DNA of 64,000 nt from Bacteroidetes bacterium HLUCCA01 (GTDB lineage Bacteria > Bacteroidota > Rhodothermia > Balneolales > HLUCCA01), in NCBI GenBank assembly GCA_001314545.1, contig LIHN01000001.1, positions 650,180-714,179 on the forward strand, written 5' to 3'. The position numbers and the translations under genes are program-made. Positions within the stretch are counted from its first letter, which is position 1. Each line of letters starts with the position of its first letter. Below, one piece after another: positions 44,588 through 52,384 of the stretch. The notes beneath the pieces are model-generated. The model did not search any database and was not told the origin of the DNA. It worked only from the letters and a program-made list of their open reading frames with translations.

Positions 44588-46123
44588 TCAGGAATCCAGG
44601 GGCTCACGCAAATCCAGGGGCTCACGCACCGGCGAGAAAATCTCATTGAGCTTGTCTTCGGGCATGGGCTTGGTAAACAGGCTGACCACCACCATAACCG
44701 CGCTGCCCAACAGCGTACAGACACCGGCTACCGCAAAGGGATTCTGCCAGCCAATGATTACGTAAATCACGCCATAGGCGATGACGCCGGTGAGAAACGA
44801 GGCAATGGCCGCAGCGGGTGTTGACCGACGCCAGACCGACCCGATGAGCAGCGGACCGGCCGCGCCGGACATGATGCCGCCCACACCAATCCATAGTAAT
44901 ACCGCCAGAAACTGCGGTGGATTCCAGGCAATGGCAATGGCCGCCAGCACCGTAAATATGGTAGCCACACGCGAGATATTCAGGGCAAACCGATCAATTT
45001 CCTGCTGCGATTTATGCGGGTGAATACGTCGTGCAAAGGTCTTCCGGTATAAATCGTTACTGAAAATCACCGCGATGGAGACAAACAACCCGTCGGCGGT
45101 GGATACAATAGCCGACAAAATGGCAATACCCAGAAATCCAGCCAGGGCCGGGGGAAACAGTTCTACAAACAAAGCGGGAATAGCCGCATCGGGTCGCAGG
45201 TCAGGTCCCAGCAGGGCCCGGGCGTGCAGCCCGCCCAAAACGGCAAAACCCAGAATGGAGCCGATGGGAATGGCCAGCAGCAGGAAGGTACGCAGCTGTT
45301 TGGAGTCTTTCAGGGCAAAGGCCTTGTTGCCGATATGCGGATTCATGGAAAACGGCAGGTGGGCAATGAACATGAGCATCACCAGCAGAAAACTGCCGAA
45401 AATCGGGTCACCGGGTGAGAAGTAGTTGTTCCACCCCAGGGTCGGGTCCTGCGCCTCCAGGGAGGCATTCATCGCGGTCAGTCCTCCTCCGTCGAAACCC
45501 ACGCCAAAAATAAACAGGCCGGTGATGAGCAGGGCGATGAGCACCATCAGGAAGCCCTGAAAGGCATCGGTGAGGATGTCGGCATGCGACCCGCCGATGG
45601 TGATGTAAATTCCGATGACAATAACCGTCACGATGACGCCTAACCGGTAGTCAACGCCCAGCATTACCTCAAACGTAGTAGCCGCGGCAACCACCTGGGC
45701 AGCCACGTAGTAAATCAGCAGCAGGGAGAGCAGGGCGAACCCGATGCGCAGGAAATCGCTGTTGAAACGCTGGCCGAGGAATTCGGGCAGGGAGTTCGAC
45801 CGGAACATATCGCCGGCTCGTTTGATCAGCTGAACCGACAAGATCAGGCCGATGTAGATGCCGATAGGATAAATGGCCGGGTACCACAGGGCCGGAAAGC
45901 CTTTGGAATAGGCCATACCGGGAATTCCCATGAAGGTGGATCCGCTGGCCACGGTTGACGCCAGGGCCAGCACCAGCAGCCAGGGACCGTACGACTTACG
46001 GGCAACGGCAAAATCCTCGTCGGTTTTTGTTTTGGTCATGGCAAACAGACCGAGTCCCATGGTACCGGTGACAAAGAACACCAGCCAGAACCACGCCCAG
46101 TTACCAATACTGAATTCTTCCAC
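44588..46123 (-). CDS. Sodium:solute symporter (SSS family)
   Basis: A 511-residue transporter with about 13 helices, starting at GTG with an AGGAG 8 bp upstream. Family landmarks: 'SGSTFMGIPGMAYSKGF', 'LPEFLGQRF', 'ITIGGSHADILTDAFQGFLM' and 'AILSAIVSTADGLFVSIAV', with the conserved Ser-Thr of the sodium site. It probably brings the cluster's substrate into the cell with sodium. The last residues repeat (REPLDL, REPLDS) because of an 18-bp duplication. A 29-residue membrane peptide is encoded just upstream. Confidence 0.93.
   Translation of the reverse strand: MEEFSIGNWAWFWLVFFVTGTMGLGLFAMTKTKTDEDFAVARKSYGPWLLVLALASTVASGSTFMGIPGMAYSKGFPALWYPAIYPIGIYIGLILSVQLIKRAGDMFRSNSLPEFLGQRFNSDFLRIGFALLSLLLIYYVAAQVVAAATTFEVMLGVDYRLGVIVTVIVIGIYITIGGSHADILTDAFQGFLMVLIALLITGLFIFGVGFDGGGLTAMNASLEAQDPTLGWNNYFSPGDPIFGSFLLVMLMFIAHLPFSMNPHIGNKAFALKDSKQLRTFLLLAIPIGSILGFAVLGGLHARALLGPDLRPDAAIPALFVELFPPALAGFLGIAILSAIVSTADGLFVSIAVIFSNDLYRKTFARRIHPHKSQQEIDRFALNISRVATIFTVLAAIAIAWNPPQFLAVLLWIGVGGIMSGAAGPLLIGSVWRRSTPAAAIASFLTGVIAYGVIYVIIGWQNPFAVAGVCTLLGSAVMVVVSLFTKPMPEDKLNEIFSPVREPLDLREPLDS
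44593..44628. repeat. Perfect 18-bp tandem duplication at the symporter 3' end
   Basis: The sequence aatccaggggctcacgca occurs twice back to back (44593-44610, 44611-44628) within the symporter gene. It keeps the frame and duplicates six residues just before the stop. Confidence 0.95.
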
Positions 46124-46138
46124 GTAGGGCTCCTGTTT

Positions 46139-46228
46139 TTAGGTCCAGTCTTCTTTTTTATACACGTAAATCATCATAACGACCCAGTACACCGCAATGA
46201 TGAGGGTCAGCAGGGTGAGCAGATTCAT
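46139..46228 (-). CDS. 29-residue membrane peptide, symporter small accessory protein
   Basis: A very short gene: ATG at 46228, TAA at 46139-46141, 29 residues. It has one membrane helix (LLTLLTLIIAVYWVVMMIYV, residues 3-22) and a charged end 'YKKEDWT'. A strong GGAGG precedes the ATG by 7 bp. It lies 15 bp upstream of the symporter start, which has its own AGGAG. Very small one-helix proteins encoded directly upstream of SSS symporters are known as small accessory proteins; this fits in size, topology and position. The function is probably assembly or stability of the transporter. Confidence 0.75.
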   Translation of the reverse strand: MNLLTLLTLIIAVYWVVMMIYVYKKEDWT

Positions 46229-46243
46229 AGACCGCCTCCGGTT

Positions 46244-46281
46244 TAAAAAAAATGTGCCGGCTGTTCAGAACAACCGGCACA
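46244..46281 (-). terminator. Rho-independent terminator or attenuator between lactonase-like gene and symporter unit
   Basis: Arms at 46253-46266 and 46268-46281 pair over up to 14 bp with one G-U on the minus strand, followed on that strand by nine T residues (46252-46244). It lies 26 bp after the hydrolase stop. Only about 15 bp separate its T run from the start codon of the 29-residue gene, leaving no room for a downstream promoter. Confidence 0.85.
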
Positions 46282-46306
46282 TGCGATTCAGTGAGCTGGA
46301 TGATAA

Positions 46307-47170
46307 TCAATCGTAGTACTCGGGCAGATGTTTGAGCGAACTGTACATCTCCATGGAGTGCGAGAGGATGATCTGTCCGCCTTCTACGTCGCGGATGAGT
46401 TTCATACGCTCGATGGCATCCATGGCGGCTTCCACATTCCAGACGATACCGGGCACGGTACCCTGCAGGTTTTCAGCCATGTAGGCCGCATCCGAAGCCA
46501 GGATCATGGTTCCGCTGTTCGGCAGACGCACGACCATAGACTGGTGTCCCTTGGTATGGCCTTTGGTGTCGATGAGTTCGATGCTGCCGTCGCCGAACAG
46601 GTCCAGATCACGGGTGAGTTCCAGGATATTCAGACTGCGGGTGCTTTCGAAGTCGCTCATCACGTAAGCGGCACGCTGAAAGCGCTCGGGCCACCAGGCG
46701 TTCTGGAGTTCGGCTTTCCGGATAACATGGGTGGCGTTCGGGAACATGCTGATGTTACCCACGTGGTCCAGGTGCAGGTGAGAATGCACCACGTACTTAA
46801 CATCATCAACCGATTTGCCGATGCGCTGGAGCTGGCGGTCGATGGCCTGATCGCGCGACATGGTCGGGGTGAAGGCTCCGGCTACCGGTCCCCAGTACTC
46901 AGCACCGTTATCGGGTACTACGGCGATGTTCATACCGGTATCAAAAACCACCAGTCCTTCGGGGTGATCGATGATATACATCGGCACGGGGATGTCAATG
47001 CGGTTACCGTGATTATTCATGGCGGTCAGCCAGCCCTGATCGAGATTCAGTTCACCACTGCTGGTGATGTAGAGTTTCATGCCATCGGGCGACTGCGCCG
47101 CAGCCGGAGCTGCCACAGACATACCCATAGCGAGTAATGCCATGGCGGCAATACAGGATTTCATTTTCAT
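46307..47170 (-). CDS. Secreted metallo-beta-lactamase-fold hydrolase (lactonase-like)
   Basis: A 287-residue protein with a signal peptide (cleavage likely after 'APAAAQ', residue 26). The dinuclear zinc motif 'VVHSHLHLDHVGN', a further His in 'DTKGHTKGHQSM' and Asp in 'MILASDAAYM' match the N-acyl-homoserine-lactone lactonase group. It would act in the periplasm. It may open a lactone before uptake by the symporter or quench signal lactones; the catabolic context favours the first. The ATG is preceded by GAGGT. It is the promoter-proximal gene of the block after the regulator. Confidence 0.85.
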   Translation of the reverse strand: MKMKSCIAAMALLAMGMSVAAPAAAQSPDGMKLYITSSGELNLDQGWLTAMNNHGNRIDIPVPMYIIDHPEGLVVFDTGMNIAVVPDNGAEYWGPVAGAFTPTMSRDQAIDRQLQRIGKSVDDVKYVVHSHLHLDHVGNISMFPNATHVIRKAELQNAWWPERFQRAAYVMSDFESTRSLNILELTRDLDLFGDGSIELIDTKGHTKGHQSMVVRLPNSGTMILASDAAYMAENLQGTVPGIVWNVEAAMDAIERMKLIRDVEGGQIILSHSMEMYSSLKHLPEYYD

Positions 47171-47284
47171 AATTGACCTCGTCTTTGTGTTCGTGTTGTT
47201 TGCAATCCGTCTTTTTGTAGCTAAGAAGACCCTGGAAAAGCGCTTTCACGAAAGTAGCCAATGACGCGGGGCATCGCAAGAGGA

Positions 47285-47305
47285 AATTATGTTAAATTTT
47301 ATCGG
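47285..47305. promoter_or_regulatory. Candidate operator upstream of the lactonase-like gene
   Basis: The AT-rich stretch aattatgttaaattttatcg lies about 115 bp upstream of the 47170 start, in a 281-bp gene-free gap. It nearly repeats the sequence at 48361-48379 upstream of the GntR gene, with two extra T residues. This suggests one regulator for both promoters. The rest of 47171-47451 shows nothing else clear. Confidence 0.45.
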
Positions 47306-47451
47306 GGGTTTGACGGGTGCGCCGGACGGTATCGTTGTTGGGGCCTGCTGCCAGCGGGTTCGGGGGATGGATGTACAATAGCAAGCAGATGCCGGTGGGG
47401 TGTCACCGTGCCCGGGCCGGCGGATGTACCGCTGGGTGCAAGGTTGTGCAG

Positions 47452-48342
47452 TTAGTTTTCCCAGAGTTCTGCGCGGATGATTTCGGAGGTATTGGCTGAA
47501 ATCTGGTACTCAATGAGCATCCGTTTGCGTTCGGGAAGTGCCCGCTCGACCAGCGTTGCGCAGTCCGGCGTATACAGCAGCAGGTCGACATCCTTAACAA
47601 ACGGCGGCAGGAATCGCCCGTCGGTCACCCCGGCCATAATACTTCCCTGAAACTGCAGGGCGTGTTTGAGTTCGCTGGTCAGAACGGGCAACGAGTCCTG
47701 TTCGCGGGCCAGAAGACCGATATTCTGCACGGCCGAGCGGTCTGTGATGGCGATGAGCAAGGCGGCATCCAGGCTGTAAACCACCGGCAGGACCAGGCCG
47801 GAGTCTGCATCGCTGCGAAACTGCCGGACGTACTGTACCGGCACAAAAAGGGCGTCATAATTTACGGCTTTGGCCTGTTCGGTGATGGTCATCACCCGAC
47901 TTTTCACGCCGACCTGGGTGCGGATAGCGCGGGCCAGCATATCACCGGTCTCCCGGGTAGCCCCCACCGTAGCGCTGGTATTCAACCGGTCCGGCCATTC
48001 CATGAACATGAGTTGTTCCTCGAAAAGCGTCTCCACCTCTTCTTCATCCAGACCGTATCCCAGCAGTTCTTCGAGAACCGTGCGCAGTTTTTCCGCTCCC
48101 ATTTCAAGTCGGGCCGACTTATCCAGGAGGGTCGACTGGCGATGCACCACGTAGCCGCTTCCCGGTTCGCTGCGGATGAGTCCCTCGGCGGCCAGCATCT
48201 GGTAGGCCTTGCGCACGGTATGAAAGCTGGTGCTCAGCTGTTTACCCAGTTCCCGGGTAGATGGCAGGGTCTCCCCCACCTGAAACTGCTTGGTGGAGAT
48301 CATCAGCCGGATGCGGTCGGCAATGTGCTTGGCGGTTTTCAT
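47452..48342 (-). CDS. GntR-family transcriptional regulator
   Basis: A 296-residue regulator. The N-terminal winged helix (residues 1-70) is typical GntR: 'IADRIRLMISTKQFQVGETL', 'PSTRELGKQLSTSFHTVRKA', 'LAAEGLIRSEPGSGYVVHR'. The C-terminal 210 residues are an effector domain I do not recognise as FadR-, HutC- or MocR-type; it has an acidic segment 'YGLDEEEVETLFEEQLMF'. It sits at the head of the minus-strand catabolic block and most likely controls it in response to a pathway acid or CoA ester. Confidence 0.88.
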   Translation of the reverse strand: MKTAKHIADRIRLMISTKQFQVGETLPSTRELGKQLSTSFHTVRKAYQMLAAEGLIRSEPGSGYVVHRQSTLLDKSARLEMGAEKLRTVLEELLGYGLDEEEVETLFEEQLMFMEWPDRLNTSATVGATRETGDMLARAIRTQVGVKSRVMTITEQAKAVNYDALFVPVQYVRQFRSDADSGLVLPVVYSLDAALLIAITDRSAVQNIGLLAREQDSLPVLTSELKHALQFQGSIMAGVTDGRFLPPFVKDVDLLLYTPDCATLVERALPERKRMLIEYQISANTSEIIRAELWEN

Positions 48343-48360
48343 GGGGTAGAAAGTAGGGAG

Positions 48361-48379
48361 AATTATGTAAATTTATCCG
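48361..48379. promoter_or_regulatory. Candidate GntR operator (autoregulation)
   Basis: The sequence aattatgtaaatttatccg lies 19-37 bp upstream of the GntR start, in the 76-bp divergent gap shared with the ATP-grasp gene. It matches the element at 47285-47305. A further 'atttatcc' occurs at about 48402. Binding is inferred from recurrence only. Confidence 0.45.
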
Positions 48380-48418
48380 TTTTGAGCAATATAACCATCG
48401 AATTTATCCCTTCAGCCT

Positions 48419-49381
48419 GTGCGTATAGGTATTTGCTACGATCGAACGGAAGAGTACCCGCACATCGACGGTCCGGCCGACCGGTTCGCTGAGTTTGAAC
48501 CGGAGTCGACGATTGCGGCGATGCAGGCGGCAGTGCGCCGATGCGGGCACGAGCCGGTGCTTCTGGGCGGACCCTACGCCCTGCTGGCGGCCCGGCCCGA
48601 GGTGGACCTGATCTGGAATATTGCCGAGGGGTACGGCACCCGCAATCGCGAGGGATGGGTCCCTACCCTGTGCGAACTCTACGCCATCCCCTTCCTGGGC
48701 AGCGATGCCCTCACGCTCTCCTGGAGTCTGGATAAGGCGCTGACCAAGCAGCTGGCACGCTCGCTGGATATACCCACCGCCGACTGGCAGGTGCTTGGCT
48801 TTGACGGGTCGGATTTGGCTGGCCTGACGCCCTCGCAGGAAGCTCCATTGTTCATCAAACCCCGCTATGAGGGCACGGCCAAGGGTATCACCGAGTCGAG
48901 TATCGTGCATACTAGCAGGCAACTGGCCGCCGAGGCGGGGCGACTGCACGCGCTGTACCGCCAGGATCTGCTTGTTGAGCGGTTTCTACCGGGCGCCGAG
49001 TACACGGTTGCGGTAACGGGGGCTCCCCTTCGCTGTCATCCCGTGCTGGAGCGGGGCGTTGATGCGGCCACCGGCATCGGATATCATGTGATGGACGGGT
49101 TGGGTCGGGCCGGGGCCTACCGGCTGGAGAATCGGCTGGACGGTGCGCTGGAAGCGGCGCTGCAGGGATGGTCGCTTCGGCTGTGTGCAGCCATGGGCGT
49201 GCGACACTTCGCCCGGCTTGATTTCAAATGCGACGCCGGGGGGAATCCCTGCTTCCTGGAGATCAACCCCCTGCCAACGTTCGCCATCGACAACACCTTT
49301 GCCATCCTGGCTGAGCTGGAAGGGGTGTCCTACGAGGAATTTCTGGCCGGTATGCTTTCCGGGGCCTTATCCGCTCTGTAG
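48419..49381 (+). CDS. ATP-grasp protein related to D-alanine-D-alanine ligase
   Basis: A 320-residue ATP-grasp enzyme starting at GTG. 'VDLIWNIAEGYGTRNREGWVP' and 'PFLGSDALTLSWSLDKALTK' match the Ddl-like N-terminal and central regions. 'LVERFLPGAEYTVAV' and the metal site 'RLDFKCDAGGNPCFLEINPLP' complete the ATP-grasp fold. Stand-alone Ddl-like proteins of this sort often ligate other amino acids, so true D-Ala-D-Ala ligase activity is uncertain. It is divergent from the GntR gene. Confidence 0.8.
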   Translation: MRIGICYDRTEEYPHIDGPADRFAEFEPESTIAAMQAAVRRCGHEPVLLGGPYALLAARPEVDLIWNIAEGYGTRNREGWVPTLCELYAIPFLGSDALTLSWSLDKALTKQLARSLDIPTADWQVLGFDGSDLAGLTPSQEAPLFIKPRYEGTAKGITESSIVHTSRQLAAEAGRLHALYRQDLLVERFLPGAEYTVAVTGAPLRCHPVLERGVDAATGIGYHVMDGLGRAGAYRLENRLDGALEAALQGWSLRLCAAMGVRHFARLDFKCDAGGNPCFLEINPLPTFAIDNTFAILAELEGVSYEEFLAGMLSGALSAL

Positions 49382-49398
49382 GTTTAAAGCCATCTGCT

Positions 49399-50022
49399 TT
49401 ACTCATGCCCCCAGGGTGCCGGTGGTGGGTCAATGGGCTCGGTAAGGTCGAAATCGATTCGCCAGCTCCAGTCGTCCCCACGAACGGTGCCGTAGGTGTA
49501 ACGGACTCCCGGGTCGACTTCAAGTCTCCATCCACGGAAAATACCAGTTTCCTCGGTTCGTGGTACGGATTGAAAAATCTGCACACCTGCCTCGTTAACC
49601 CCGTACTGAAACCCGCCGTACATGGTTACTTCGTCGTGGCTGCCATTCGGCTTGCGGTGATCATGGCGCAGTTCGAGTCCGTCATCATGCCTGGTGATTA
49701 TCCAGGTGCGGGACCGGTCCCACTGACCGTCGGCAACGGTCTGAATATGAAACGGCACCTTGAGCACATCGTCACTGCACTCCCTGAAATGCACCACGAG
49801 GTGATCATCGAAGGTAATCATGTCGTCACCGGGAGGCATGGTGGTAAGACCGCCGGCATAGGCGTTGCCGCAATGAGAGGCCATAGCGGTGAACCACGCC
49901 TGGTAGGGCTCAGTGGGTGGAGGAGTGGTATGCTCCTCAGACTGACCGCAGGCAGAGAGTACGAGGACGATTAACAATACGGGCGAAAAAACGGCATTGG
50001 AGCGTTTTGAAAGTGACGACAT
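49399..50022 (-). CDS. Lipoprotein of unknown function
   Basis: A 207-residue protein from the ATG at 50022. A basic start (MSSLSKRSNAV), a hydrophobic helix and the lipobox 'LVLSAC' give a lipoprotein signal. The mature part begins with a Thr/Pro linker ('HTTPPPTEP') and continues with a beta-rich region ('WIITRHDDGLELRHDHRKPNG', 'YTYGTVRGDDWSW'). No family is recognised. It converges on the ATP-grasp gene with 17 bp between stops. Confidence 0.65.
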   Translation of the reverse strand: MSSLSKRSNAVFSPVLLIVLVLSACGQSEEHTTPPPTEPYQAWFTAMASHCGNAYAGGLTTMPPGDDMITFDDHLVVHFRECSDDVLKVPFHIQTVADGQWDRSRTWIITRHDDGLELRHDHRKPNGSHDEVTMYGGFQYGVNEAGVQIFQSVPRTEETGIFRGWRLEVDPGVRYTYGTVRGDDWSWRIDFDLTEPIDPPPAPWGHE

Positions 50023-50164
50023 ATGATTAGACCAATTTTTAAAATCATTATTCAGCAACAGAGTGAATATAGCACATCCGAGTGTCGGGTGGTACTTACT
50101 CAGCTGGCTTAAATATTTCGTATTTTGGAAGCGAACTTGTCACTAAAAAAGCCCCGTATATCCC

Positions 50165-51286
50165 GTGAATATCGCTGACGTACCCACTATTGACATCGCT
50201 GAACTCCAAGCCCGACCGGAGTGGTCGGACTGGAAATGGCAGCTTCGCAACCGCATCCGCACCGCCGAAGCGCTTGCCCGCTGGATTAACCTGACGGAGA
50301 GCGAACTGCAGGCCATTGAAGCCACGAAAGCCTATTTCCGATGGCAGATTACCCCGTACTATGCATCGCTCATGGACCGTGACGATCCGAACTGCCCGGT
50401 CCGCCGGCAGGTAGTTCCGCAAATGGACGAAATGGACGACGACTTCGACATCCTCTCCCTGGATCCCCTCGAGGAACTGGCCCATAGTCCGGTCAAGAAT
50501 CTGGTTCACAACTACCACGACCGCGTCGCGTTTTGTGTGGCCGCCGAGTGCGCGGTCTATTGCCGGTACTGCCTGCGCAAACGCATGGTGGGCGATGGCG
50601 AGTACGCCATGAACAAAACCGAGCTGCAGCAGGGCATCGACTACATCGCCGCCCACCCCGAAATCCGCGACGTGCTGCTCACCGGCGGCGACCCGATGAT
50701 TTTAAACGATGCCAACCTCGAATGGATCCTCTCCCGCCTGCGGGCCATCCCCCATGTAGAGCTTATTCGCATCGGCACCCGCTTTCCGGTGCTGAATCCG
50801 TACCGGTTCACCCCTGAATTCTGCGAAATGATCGGCAAATACCATCCGGTCTGGATTAATACCCATTATAACCATCCCAAAGAGCTCACCGCAGATGCCG
50901 CCCTGGCCTGCGACCGCATAACCCGTGCCGGAGCGCCGCTGGGCAATCAGACGGTCCTGCTCAAAGGCATCAACAACGATGCGGAGGTTTTAAAAACCCT
51001 GTTCAAGAATCTGGTCAAAATGCGCGTCCGGCCGTACTACCTGTATCAGGCCCAGCTCATCGGCGGCACCCGGCACTTCCGCACCACCATCGAAGAAGGT
51101 ATGGCCCTGATGGAGCAGTTGCGCGGTCGCATATCCGGTTTTGCCATTCCCACCTATGTGCTGGACACGCCCCACGGAAAGGTTCCACTCACCCCCAACG
51201 GGTTCAAAAAGCGTGATGGCGACTACATTGAAGTGCAGGCGTACGGCGGGCAGATCTGGCGGGAATACAATCCGGAAGAGGCGTAG
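50165..51286 (+). CDS. kamA: KamA-family radical SAM enzyme (lysine 2,3-aminomutase family)
   Basis: A 373-residue protein starting at GTG. The radical SAM cluster cysteines are Cys129, Cys133 and Cys136 in 'ECAVYCRYCLRKR'; the SAM motif is 'LLTGGDPMILND'; and the PLP-binding Lys is in 'LDTPHGKVPLTPNG'. The family moves the alpha amino group of lysine (or glutamate) to the beta position. It is shorter than clostridial KamA and close in length to EpmB-like proteins, so the substrate is open. Part of its 3' region is copied, in decayed form, 1.3 kb downstream. Confidence 0.85.
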   Translation: MNIADVPTIDIAELQARPEWSDWKWQLRNRIRTAEALARWINLTESELQAIEATKAYFRWQITPYYASLMDRDDPNCPVRRQVVPQMDEMDDDFDILSLDPLEELAHSPVKNLVHNYHDRVAFCVAAECAVYCRYCLRKRMVGDGEYAMNKTELQQGIDYIAAHPEIRDVLLTGGDPMILNDANLEWILSRLRAIPHVELIRIGTRFPVLNPYRFTPEFCEMIGKYHPVWINTHYNHPKELTADAALACDRITRAGAPLGNQTVLLKGINNDAEVLKTLFKNLVKMRVRPYYLYQAQLIGGTRHFRTTIEEGMALMEQLRGRISGFAIPTYVLDTPHGKVPLTPNGFKKRDGDYIEVQAYGGQIWREYNPEEA

Positions 51287-51353
51287 CGACATCAAAAAAC
51301 GCTTCTGACACGTTCAACAACGTTGTACAACGTCATTGCGGCCAAAGTGAAGC
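51278..51353. repeat. kamA 3' end and downstream flank, source of the duplicated segments
   Basis: Bases 51278-51328 (end of kamA and following sequence) recur at 52326-52377 with one inserted base and one change. Bases 51328-51353 (caacgtcattgcggccaaag...) recur exactly at 52713-52738. So sequence that is continuous here is split in the second copy by about 335 bp. Confidence 0.9.
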
Positions 51354-51552
51354 GAATGGGATAAGTGAGGTTGCAATACATACGACAGGATTTATGGTCG
51401 CATTTTCTGCACACGTAAACCGTATAAAACACTTCGAAAACAACCCCAGCCGATTTCGTACTGATCTGTCGTTTTAGTAATTTCAGTAGACGAATATTTC
51501 CAGTTATGCAATCGTTATCGTTTTGAGGTCGATAGATTATATTTTTAGAATC

Positions 51553-51765
51553 ATGAAAGAGATCACATTAAAAATTCCCGACCAAAAGCTTGAGTTTGCT
51601 GTTGAGCTCTTCCATCAGTTGGGTCTTGAAATAGTAGCAGAGCCGTCCATAACGGAAGAGCACAAAGCCATTGTGAGAGAGCGCATCGCGTCATTGAGTG
51701 AAGAAGAATTAATTCCGTGGGTTGAAGCCCGCAAACAGCTATCGTTCAAGAAATCCCGTGGATGA
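51553..51765 (+). CDS. Antitoxin of a type II toxin-antitoxin pair
   Basis: A 70-residue protein from the ATG at 51553; an in-frame start ten codons earlier is less likely. The sequence 'MKEITLKIPDQKLEFAVELF' followed by 'EEHKAIVRERIASLSEEELI' resembles small antitoxins with an N-terminal strand and helices. The stop overlaps the toxin start (ATGA), the usual arrangement. It lies within an AT-richer patch after kamA, unlike the GC-rich neighbours. Confidence 0.75.
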   Translation: MKEITLKIPDQKLEFAVELFHQLGLEIVAEPSITEEHKAIVRERIASLSEEELIPWVEARKQLSFKKSRG

Positions 51766-52073
51766 CCTACCAAGTTGTTCTTGATCATAGAGCATTGCAA
51801 GATATTCAGCAAGCAATCGATTATTATAACAAGCAAGAGCCTGGTCTGGGTGAGCGGTTTGAAAACACAATAAATGATGTGTTTCAAATTCTTGAAACGC
51901 ATCCATTCTATCAGATTCGATATGATAATGTTCGCTGTTTACCGCTCAAGTATTTCCCATTCATGATTCACTATACCCTCAACGAAGAAAACCAATCCGT
52001 TCAAGTGGTAGCGGTCTTCAACACCAGAAAAAACACCACAGAATGGAATAAAAGAATCCGAACTGATAAATAA
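51762..52073 (+). CDS. RelE/ParE-family toxin
   Basis: A 103-residue protein with the ParE/RelE fold pattern: 'YQVVLDHRALQDIQQAIDYY', 'PGLGERFENTINDVFQILE', 'HPFYQIRYDNVRCLPLKYFPF' and 'VQVVAVFNTRKN'. Family members inhibit gyrase (ParE) or cut mRNA on ribosomes (RelE); this sequence does not show me which. It is coupled to the antitoxin by a 4-bp overlap and probably autoregulated with it. Confidence 0.85.
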   Translation: MTYQVVLDHRALQDIQQAIDYYNKQEPGLGERFENTINDVFQILETHPFYQIRYDNVRCLPLKYFPFMIHYTLNEENQSVQVVAVFNTRKNTTEWNKRIRTDK

Positions 52074-52186
52074 CCGGGCATACATGTGCCACTCGTTGAC
52101 TACAGTACCATCTGATAGTGAACGAACCCAAGGAGACCGTGGAGTATCGCAATAGTAAGTAACACTGTTTACTCAAGTCTACGGGG

Positions 52187-52334
52187 TCCGGTCTGGATCA
52201 ATACCCATTATAACCATCCCAAAGAGCTCACCGCGGATGTCACCCTGGCCTGCGACCGCATAACCCGTGCCGGAGCGCCGCCGGGCAATCAGAAGGTCCT
52301 GCTCAAAGGCATCAACAACGATGCGGAGGCGTAA
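52187..52334 (+). pseudogene. Decayed fragment of kamA with internal deletion
   Basis: Bases 52187-52329 match kamA 50845-50987 with six changes in 143 bp (about 96%), four of them altering the amino acid (Ala-Val, Ala-Thr, Leu-Pro, Thr-Lys). At 'gagg' the match jumps to the kamA stop region (51278), a 294-bp in-frame deletion across a 4-bp microhomology, and reading ends at TAA 52332. No start codon or upstream half is present, so it is a remnant. The rest of 52074-52186 shows no recognisable feature. Confidence 0.9.
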
Positions 52335-52377
52335 GCGTCATCAAAAAACGCTTCTGACACGTTCAACAACGTTGTAC
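52326..52377. repeat. Second copy of the kamA 3' flank, left part
   Basis: It matches 51278-51328 with one inserted A and one substitution. After 'cgttgtac' the sequence departs into a 335-bp insert that carries the minus-strand antitoxin-like gene. Confidence 0.88.
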
Positions 52378-52384
52378 GATGATA

